Positions 56,521 to 64,000 of a stretch of DNA of 64,000 nucleotides are shown in pieces. Each line of letters starts with the position of its first letter. Within the stretch, counting starts at the first letter, position 1. A program made the translations under genes and the position numbers. The notes below the pieces were generated by a model, which was not told where the DNA came from, ran no database searches, and worked only from the letters and a program-made list of their open reading frames with translations. The DNA lies in the NCBI GenBank assembly GCA_015832175.1, contig WJXW01000019.1:1-64000 (forward strand). The letters are read 5' to 3'. The stretch is from Paraphaeosphaeria minitans (Eukaryota; Ascomycota; Dothideomycetes; Pleosporales; Didymosphaeriaceae).

Positions 56521-56884
56521 GATTCCAAGATCGGCATCAAGATTTTGAGAGATTCCGGTAGGTAGAACACAAGTAAATAAGCATTGGGCTGTTTGCAGGC
56601 CGCCCTACTTCACTCCTTTACCACAGTGTAGAAATGCATTGCATTTGATCATCACGCAAGAATACGAATCAATCATGAGCTCCGCAGATGTCATTGCTTT
56701 CCTTACTTCTCTCAATAATCTGCTTATCGCTTGTAAGCGTGATGCTGTGATGCTAGCAGCAGGCCACCGTCACTTTATTGAGTCTGCTTACACCGCTATG
56801 TACCGTAGCCCCATCAGCTTGCTCGCCGCATCAAACGATGAGGAATAGCATATAAATCGAGATGCCCGCTCGTAAAGCTGGCTC
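56521..56884. promoter_or_regulatory. Divergent promoter between coiled-coil and AA11 genes, copy B
   Basis: 364 bp. CATATAAATC near 56849, about 35 bp before the LPMO ATG, matches the TATA-like site of copy A. Confidence 0.45.
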
Positions 56885-58078
56885 ATGCGTAGCTTCCGTA
56901 CGATGCTGATCCGAATTGCTTCGCTTGCGTTCGTCTTCGCGATACTCTCAAGCTCTGCGGCGCATATGATACTTGAGAATCCTGTGCCCTACGGTCAGTC
57001 TACCCTGAATAACTCCCCCTTGGATGACTCCGGTCTGGACTTCCCCTGCAAACTCCGAGCAGGTGTGTATGACCTGACTCGAACGAACTACTGGACGGCT
57101 GGCGAAGCACAGACCGTTAGTTTTCTAGGGTCCGCGGTCCATGGTGGAGGGTCCTGCCAGTTTTCCGTGACAAACGATCTACAGCCCACAAAAGCTAGCC
57201 AGTGGAAGGTAGTGCACAGTGTCGTTGGCGGATGCCCAGCGAGCGCGGACGGTAACCTCGCTGGAGGTTCAACAGGCCACGGAGCGGCCACGTTTGATGT
57301 CACGTTACCAAAGGGGCTGCCGAGTGGTAGATATACGTTTGCTTGGACCTGGTTCAATAGGGAAGGAGATCGTGAGATGTATATGAACTGTGCTCCTATC
57401 TCAGTCGGCGGCGGTGGAAACGACACCACATTCTTGGAGAAGCTGCCCGACATGTTCGTTGCCAATCTCCCGCGCCGAGCTTGTTCTACGGTAGAAGGTT
57501 TTGATTATGCATTCCCAGACCCAGGAGACTCAGTAACGACCGACATGCAGGCAAAGATCGCTACAACGCTCGACGGACCTGCTTGTGCTTCTGTAACCGC
57601 GCTAGGTGTTGGTTCTGAAACGATGCGCCCTGCTGAGGGTCCTTCACGCAGCCTGCAACACCATAGCGGCGAAGCAGCGACCCTGAACCAGATATTACGA
57701 GCTTCTGCAGACCCAACACAGTCAGCATCCACAACGAACGTGGAAGACGTCGTGCTCATGGGAACGTCCACGGTCGAGCCTCAGATGCATGTCGCACAAC
57801 TCGCACCTACATCGGCACATAAGGCCGGGGCGCTAGCCTCGACAACACCAGTAGCGCCGGTGGCCTCTTCCCCTACTTGCATGCCGTGCGGTTCCGAAGA
57901 CGACATTCTCTGCATAGATGAGCATCGTTTTGGGATCTGCAATCAAGGCTGCGCGCTCCCTCAGCCACTGGCCGCTGGGACTGTGTGCTTAGACGGACGG
58001 ATTCTCAGAGACGTTCTGGACGACTGTCACCATAATATAGATCATTGGAGCGTTCTAGACCAGAGAAAGTTTATCTAA
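56885..58078 (+). CDS. AA11 lytic polysaccharide monooxygenase, copy B (intact)
   Basis: 397 residues from ATG 56885 (MRSFRTMLIRIASLAF). The signal peptide of about 26 residues ends SSSAA before His1. Mature enzyme begins HMILENPVPYGQS. Ligands: His1, His60 (SAVHGGGSC) and the Tyr in REMYMNCAP, the histidine-brace arrangement known for AA11. The catalytic domain spans about 205 residues, followed by a Ser/Thr/Ala linker and an X278-like C-terminal module with conserved Cys (CIDEHRFGICNQGC, AGTVCLDGRI). The C-terminus is complete, unlike copy A. Predicted to act outside the cell on chitin, perhaps its own wall or other fungi and arthropods; substrate is inferred from the family. Confidence 0.92.
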   Translation: MRSFRTMLIRIASLAFVFAILSSSAAHMILENPVPYGQSTLNNSPLDDSGLDFPCKLRAGVYDLTRTNYWTAGEAQTVSFLGSAVHGGGSCQFSVTNDLQPTKASQWKVVHSVVGGCPASADGNLAGGSTGHGAATFDVTLPKGLPSGRYTFAWTWFNREGDREMYMNCAPISVGGGGNDTTFLEKLPDMFVANLPRRACSTVEGFDYAFPDPGDSVTTDMQAKIATTLDGPACASVTALGVGSETMRPAEGPSRSLQHHSGEAATLNQILRASADPTQSASTTNVEDVVLMGTSTVEPQMHVAQLAPTSAHKAGALASTTPVAPVASSPTCMPCGSEDDILCIDEHRFGICNQGCALPQPLAAGTVCLDGRILRDVLDDCHHNIDHWSVLDQRKFI

Positions 58079-59994
58079 AGCAAGTTTATTTCATATTCGC
58101 CTCGCGTCGATTCAATTCAGAATATGCTTCTCGAAAGGACATTTAACGTTAAGTTAGCTTTGGTTTTTTTTCATATAAGTTGTTCAATCACATGCACTTC
58201 AGGATCTTTCGTCTATTTTCTTGACATAGGGATGAGCATGAAGTAATGGAAGGTACTGAGAGTCACACAGTGGTGTCTCAAGTAATGTAACTAACGTCTA
58301 TCTCTGCACGGCGAAAAAAACTGTGGGCCAAGAACAACCAATTAGATGATGCGGACTGCTGACTTATCTATCATTGTTGCCTTCTCATTGGTTGTTCTCG
58401 GCCCACAGTGTTTTTCGCCATACAGTGACAGACGTTAGCAGTAATGCGACTACTAAGTTAGCGCATAACGAACGTAACGTCGCTCACTTATCGCTAGCCA
58501 TCAAATTGCTTGTCGGCGCGAATATTATCGCCGCGAACCTTCATCATGCATTAACCAGAGCCTACAGAGAGTCGCGCGACATCCACATCAGGACGCAGGC
58601 AGAACATGACATAATCCTTTAGTACACCCCAGGCCGTCACGTTTAGCGTTGTTGATGCTCACTTACAGCAACGTATACGCATTCGATTCACGTTATTGCA
58701 TTAGCAACACTTTTCACCAGCGTCGCCTCAGTGGCATTACAAAGATACGGATGGGTGCTGATATTGTATAACCATTGCTATCACCATTACCATTATTAGC
58801 TCAAGGCGCAAATTCAATCACCCTTACATTAAAGAAGAACACATAATGAGTTTTTCTTTCCTCCCAAGTTGTTATCGTAATACAGAAAATTCTATTTTCT
58901 AACACCAGCGTTATAGTTAGCAGGTGGCTTGTACTCTTCGTAGAAGCACGCATACTGTCGTCTTGCAGTCCTCAGCACTTCCCCCTCTATTGTGTGAGCT
59001 GCAAATCACTCACACCGCTAGGCCACGCTCTTTCCTACATTCGTCTAGCTCGGTTGCGGAAGACTCTAAGCCTAATAAGGCATATTGTAAGAGAGAGCTA
59101 GGCCTTTGCTAAGTCGGGGTGAACATGAGACGAAATCGTAAGGTTTGACATTACGCGGTATAGCTCTTGAGATGGATTAGGTTGATTCTTTCGACTATTA
59201 GACCTCCAAGCATTACATTAACAACGCCAGTTCTGATGGAGTCCGTATACACGAGCCCTAGCAAAGTCAAAGCATTGCGTAAAATTGGAAATGCAAGCTG
59301 GCATAACGTTCGAGCTTTTCAGGTTCTAAGTCAATCATGTACACGCTTCGTCGACCTTCACATGATTGGTAGTTGTGATTTCGTGGACGGAGACAAAGAA
59401 AGAGCCGAGCTCGTGTATAGCGCTCCGGACGAATCCTAGTTCAACTCCACCCTTGGGACCTCGCATCTCCAGTATGGTGCTACTGAACACTGGAAAGCTG
59501 GCATTATCAGACTGAGGTCTCGCATGCCGAAGTGACCATCTAAACCACTATCGCAACAGCTCTAGACAGCGTGACGTGCGACGTGCGCTCGTTGAACCGT
59601 TAGTGGAGAAAAGGATCATCGCTCATGACTTGACCCACTATTGGCCGAGCGCTTGGCGGAGAACCACCAGCGCACGTCCGGTTTGTCGCTTTCGAGCGAA
59701 ATGCACATTTGGGGCCGACGGAACTTCCTCTTTGTAGCATCTTTAAAGTCGGAAGCCGCTGCCGAACCAGTCCGAGAACTTGACCAACCGTTCTGCTTGA
59801 CTTGCTCGGTTGCCGGTCGCATAGAGGAAGCGAAATCGATCCTTCCCGACACACAAATTCATGGCAGTGTTGCAATCAATTTTTCCCTGCTGCAAGTTCG
59901 GCAGGATGGCCTGCCTGTGAGCTAAGTCGTGCATGGGTTCTATCTCCCGTCAGCATGTGTTTCGTTCACGACTGTCGGACACCATCTCATATAC
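58079..59994. other. Non-coding interval inside duplication, copy B
   Basis: Corresponds to 24137-26162. It holds the MITE at 58292-58437. Frames here are not conserved convincingly with copy A. Confidence 0.45.
58292..58437 (+). mobile_element. MITE of a second family, 146 bp
   Basis: Foldback: TAACGTCTATCTCTGCACGG ... CCGTATGGCGAA-type arms of about 50 bp (GGCGAAAAAAACTGTGGGCC versus GGCCCACAGTGTTTTTCGCC). It is absent from the matching place in copy A, so inserted after the duplication. It shares only the terminal TAACGTC with the 135-bp MITEs. Confidence 0.8.
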
Positions 59995-60950
59995 TCACGG
60001 TGGGTATGGACCTTCAGGGGTAAATGGAGAGAATGGCGGCGGGCATTCAGCAACATTCGGGCTGATGTGGTCTACACCAATTGGGTCTTGCGTTGATGGG
60101 GCATCCCCACCCCTGACGTGGGCCTTCCTTGCCACATAAAAAAGCATTGCTGCACAAAAGGCGAAAAAGGCGATGCCGCCAAAGACGATCCCAACGATGG
60201 CGGCACCAGAAAGCCCCGCATGGTGATGGTTGGCCGATGCGGAAACCTGCTGCGAGCTAGTCGTAGATGGCGCCAAGAGCGTCGAAGATGCTTCTTTAGG
60301 GACTGCTTCGCCGGGCGCTACCTGGAAATCTGCATTTTCCGCTGCGCGGATCTGCGCGTCGAGGGTCTGTGTGCTATTGGGATTGATAGCGCCTACCATC
60401 AGCTTTCCCTTGCAGGAGTCCGGCGCGGCACAGTAGTAGAAAATGGGCTCCGCGCTGTTGATGGTTAAGTTCCAGTGGGTGATCTACCACGGTCAGCGGG
60501 CATGTCTCCCCGTGTTCAATGAAGGTGGCCACCCACATCGCTTGCAGTCTCTACCCATTGGGTTTTCGACCAGAATCCGATTCTGTCTTTTCCAGTGTAT
60601 TCATAGGGGACGCATGCGCTTCCATACTCCGCTCGGGCAACTGAGTGATCCAGAGGGTAGAACTCGTAGGTAACAATGTCGCCGACAGACACGTTGTTCA
60701 ACTCGGCGGGCTCGAATTGGAAGCCACCCGCTCCCACTTTGACCAGGTGAATTTGCGGCTCGCTGGAAGTGCTGGTAAACGAGCTGGTAGTTCCCGTTGC
60801 AGAAGGTGCTGTGGTTGCGCCCTGAGAATCTGGTGAACCCGCCGACGTTATGCTTGCTACCTTGGCCATAGTAGTTTGAGTCAGACCGAGAGTAAATAGA
60901 GCACTAGCCGCAATGGCCAGCGTCGCTGTCGAAGGCCCCCAGCTAGTCAT
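59995..60950 (-). CDS. Membrane-anchored cupredoxin-like protein, copy B (intact)
   Basis: 300 residues from exons 60537-60950 and 59995-60483. The 53-nt intron (GTGGGT...GGTAG) is in phase 0, with total length divisible by three. Signal peptide (TLAIAASALFTLGL), Ser/Thr-rich stretch, then a cupredoxin core: VKVGAGGFQFEP, YPLDHSVARAEYGSACVPY, GFWS, and FYYCAAPDSCKGKLMVG providing candidate His, Cys, His/Met ligands. A linker leads to one membrane helix (AAIVGIVFGGIAFFAFCAAMLFYV) and a short basic tail. It belongs to the fungal extracellular serine-rich cupredoxin group; physiological role not established. Neighbour of an AA11 copper enzyme in both copies. Confidence 0.82.
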
Positions 60951-61719
60951 GACGTTCGTTGTGCCTGAAGAAATTTCTTTATCATTATATGGCTCAACGC
61001 GGAGGCGTTACCGGTTTATTGAATTCGAGCGAAAGCAGAGGCGGTACAGGAGAAAGGAAGGCCATGGGGTGCGGGATATAGCTACTCATATGCCATATCC
61101 ATTTGTGGAATCGAAGCGCCTTCAGCCTCTAGGCTTCTGTTCAGTCGCTACTCGTACGCTATACGGATGAACCGATCTTGGATTGCTAGTTGATTCGCCG
61201 TTATACTGCTTACTACTGATATCAATCTCAACACAAGCTTACTTCACTAGCCCGCTGATGCCCGAAACGAACCTTAGGGCGATAAACAACGGCACACCAG
61301 CTGGCTTGCACGGATGCATCACTTGGGCCCTGGCCTGAACACACAACATCCGCACCATTCCACGCAACTACTGGAAGCGAGCATGTGGCTGCAAAGCTAA
61401 TGTGCTATCGTTTGTGCTGGCTGTTAGTAGATCGTGCACAGGTCATGGTGCTTACCGGACAGTGTCGCACCGTTATCATCCAACGACCTCATCTCAGATG
61501 CCGTCATGCTACTCTTCGTATCAACATTGTGTCATAGGCCACGCAGCTCTCGTTTCTGCTCAACGGAAAACTTTACTTTGGTCCCACAGTTCAGCCAGAG
61601 CCTGTAAGACGGAATGGTTGCCCCCGTCTTACGCAAATGAACGTCATGTCCATAAGCCTCGCCCCAGGTCCTGACTACAAGTAATCCCAGTGTCATTCAG
61701 GTCATTCACCCCGCCACAG
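60951..61719. promoter_or_regulatory. Divergent region between cupredoxin and methyltransferase, copy B
   Basis: Conserved non-coding counterpart of 27155-27908; no gene seen. Confidence 0.4.
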
Positions 61720-63108
61720 ATGGACGTATTGGATACGAATGCAAAGACGTCTCCAATGGTCGTCGACGTTAACACTGCGCTGCGCGCATGTGATCCCGAC
61801 GCTGTCCCAGCAATATTGAATGGGATGCTAGAGCACAGAGACCAGCCACTTGGTCAAGAAGAGAACACGCGCCTAGCGTTGCTTGCTAAAGCTAGAGACC
61901 TTGTCAGAGCGCTTAAGTCCCCGCGCGAGACAATGGCCAAACATCTTTGGGCCCAGGTGCGTTTTGAAAGCCTCATCGATCCTCTCGCTAATTTGTCTCG
62001 ATGGCATAAGCCTAGTTGCCTCGCCGCAATTACCGCGTGCTACGATTTAGGCGTGTTCCAAGTGATGGCCAACGGATAAGGCCAGCCGCTGAGTGTTGCG
62101 GATCTTGCATCCAAGGTGGGGACTAACGTCAATATGCTCGGTAGGCTTTTCCGAAAACTTGTATCCCAAAATTACTAACACACGTAGGTCGCCTCTTGAA
62201 GCACATCGGGGCCATGGGTTACATCAAGCGCCCTGTTCTTGATGGCGGATTATTACATCTAACACAAATAATAGTGTGAAGGGCCTGTTGCCAGCATGTC
62301 TTCACTCCCCCGCGTACCTGACGCAGACAAATTACGCGACGCCGACAGACGTTCGATCCGGCGCCTTCCAATCCGCGTTCAAGACGGAAAAGAACATGTT
62401 CGAATATCTGACCGCACACCCGCCTTTGGGCCAGCAGTTCAATCACCACATGGGCGGTTACCGTCTTGGTCGGCCAAGTTGGATGGACCCTGGGTTTTAC
62501 CCCGTCAATGAGAGGCTAATCAAGGGCATGCCTGAGTCTGATGCTACTCTACTTGTCGATATTGGCGGGTCCTTGGGTCATGATCTCCAAGAATTTGCGT
62601 ACGTCAGCAGCTCGTCTTCCCATGCATCCACTAACACGAGATCTAGCACGAAATATCCCAATGAACCCGGCCACCTGGTACTGCAGGATCTCCGGTTGTC
62701 ATTGACGCGATACAATCGCTTCATCCGAAGATTGAGCGCACAAAGTGCGATTTCTACACTGACCTGCCCGTGAAGGCTGCCCGCGCGTACTACTTGCACT
62801 CAATCCTGCACGACTGGCCAGACCAGGTATGTAAGGTCAATCTAAAACAAGTGGCAGGCGCCATGGAGCCAGGGTACAGCAAGCTGCTCATCCACGAGAA
62901 TATTATTCCGAGCAAGGGTGCGGAGTGGGAGGCTACTGCGCTGGACATCATGATGGCTACTCTGCTTTCGTCCAAGGAGAGGACTGAGGAAGAGGGGTAC
63001 GCGTTGCTAGAGGCACCCGAACTGGGGCCGAAGATATCGGGTATCTGGAAAGTGAGTGGTGCGGAGGGTCTCATTGAGTGCACAAGACTCAGGGATGAGA
63101 TGATGTAA
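61720..63108 (+). pseudogene. SAM-dependent O-methyltransferase, copy B, disabled
   Basis: ATG 61720 (MDVLDTNAKTSPMVVDVN). It has the same architecture as copy A without the transposons: motif I LLVDIGGSLGHDL, YYLHSILHDWPD, LLIHENIIP. The 48-nt intron with ACTAACAC is kept. Lesions: TAA at 62077 (GCCAACGGATAA), a deletion of roughly 100 bp after GGTTACATCAAG (about 62229) relative to copy A, and a one-base deletion near 62693 (CTCCGG for CTCCCGG) that shifts the frame. The stop codons differ from those of copy A. Confidence 0.85.
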
Positions 63109-64000
63109 CTATCTCTAGGATCTCGGCATCAATTCAATGTACCAATTGCTCGTATACCGTCCATAGTCGCGCGAGCTTGTATTTGGGCTTAGTGCGGGTC
63201 GAATGCAACGTGACTGGTCATCTTCGGTGCATAACGTTACTAACTCAGTGACGAGGCAGAAAAACCTTCGATGAGGTGCGGTACCTCTCTTAGCATGTCC
63301 CGAGTTATGTAGGAGTCCTGTAGCTATTCTGTGAGCTTATAATAGTCCTTTGGCTCGCAAAGCAAACCTCTTCATCATGATTCTTGACGGATTCCCGTTG
63401 CATATGACCCTAGCAGTGCGCGGTTTTGCAGGTCGGTCGGTTCTTGCTGCCCCTCTCGAGGAAACAGCCAATTACGCTACACTTTACCATCTACTGACAT
63501 GCGCACGGCGGATTTCGTAAAGGAAGCACTTTGCTTTGATCAGCTTCCTCGCACCATGGACCAGACATAGGACGATCTCATCTGATCCGGAGGCTCTCGG
63601 AGTTGGGGCCGATAAACGTGTACCAGCTATAAGTTTGACCGAAGCAACGAAGGGATGGTGAACAAGAAAGCCTAACAACAATACACACAACGTAGATGCC
63701 CTCTCTCACGCTGGATCAAAATCGGGCCGCGCGTCTGGTCATGTCTGCCACAAGTCCGGAAGCTTCGGCCTCCTGAAACACATTCAGTCTGTGTGGATGA
63801 CGTACTATTTCAATTGTATCAACAGACAGTCTAATTAGATCGGGGTGCAGTGAGGTAGTTTCGCGACTGGCTTCAGGATTCCTTTGAGCATTTGGACGGA
63901 CAGAACGGAAAAGATCTGTCTTGGACCAGCTAGCCATGATGTTTCAGCTAGTGAACGTTGGATCCCATGCACGGCTACAGAGCAACGTAAAGTGCTGCGT
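63109..64000. other. Intergenic tail of duplication, copy B, to window edge
   Basis: Similar to 34192-35030; no gene recognised. If synteny holds, a P450 copy could follow outside the window. Confidence 0.45.

Larger units (their letters stand above)
55860..64000 (+). repeat. Large direct duplication, copy B, continues to right edge
   Basis: Collinear with 21960-35030 without the 4.8 kb insertion, so it serves as the empty-site reference. Similarity is still present at the last base of the window. Confidence 0.85.

Overview
The window looks like an accessory, repeat-rich stretch of a filamentous ascomycete (Pezizomycotina) genome. The evidence is short introns of about 45-60 nt with GT...CTAAC...AG signals, and family content typical of these fungi: a Zn2Cys6 regulator, a HET-domain NLR fragment, AA11 lytic polysaccharide monooxygenases (LPMOs), an FSH hydrolase, F-box/2EXR-type proteins, a fungal P450 and Tc1/mariner and pogo transposons. 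A Dothideomycete is plausible but unproven. No rRNA, tRNA or CRISPR was found.

Layout. 0-3 kb: RING-patatin phospholipase with a nonsense codon, running off the left edge. 6.4-8.5 kb: regulator joining an N-terminal Zn2Cys6 cluster to two C-terminal C2H2 fingers. 9.6-13.2 kb: Pcl-type cyclin and FSH serine hydrolase. 14.7-20.5 kb: frameshifted 2EXR-like gene, lipase-like gene, F-box gene. 22-35 kb: copy A of a large direct duplication (coiled-coil gene, AA11 LPMO, membrane-anchored cupredoxin, O-methyltransferase). Its methyltransferase is split by a 1.1 kb LINE/SINE-like insertion and a 3.7 kb two-gene Tc1/mariner element. 35-37 kb: an intact five-exon P450. 37.7-41.6 kb: an unknown HTH protein and the ruined C-terminus of a carboxylate/NRPS-like reductase. 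41.7-54 kb: transposon-dense region with an inverted duplication of a divergent gene pair, whose second copy is bracketed exactly by two near-identical inverted MITEs. It also holds a second two-gene Tc1/mariner element inserted in a nucleotidyltransferase-like gene, a 5'-truncated pogo element and a HET-NLR stub. 54.5-64 kb: a truncated copy of the lipase gene, then copy B of the large duplication, where AA11, cupredoxin and coiled-coil genes are intact and the methyltransferase is dead.

Taken together: an intact P450 lies beside dead methyltransferase and reductase genes, suggesting a decayed secondary-metabolism locus. The AA11/cupredoxin cassette looks like a secreted, cell-wall-facing module kept alive in copy B. 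Several nonsense or inactivating changes are C:G to T:A transitions, compatible with RIP-like mutation.

Best candidates for something undescribed: (1) the two-gene DDE transposons, whose second protein shares a Cys/Trp/His motif between two different elements, and which in one element are driven from long terminal inverted repeats that each contain a leader intron; (2) the MITE-bracketed divergent gene pair. Exon models were built by eye; where stated, they were checked by exon-length arithmetic and, for duplicated genes, by agreement between copies.
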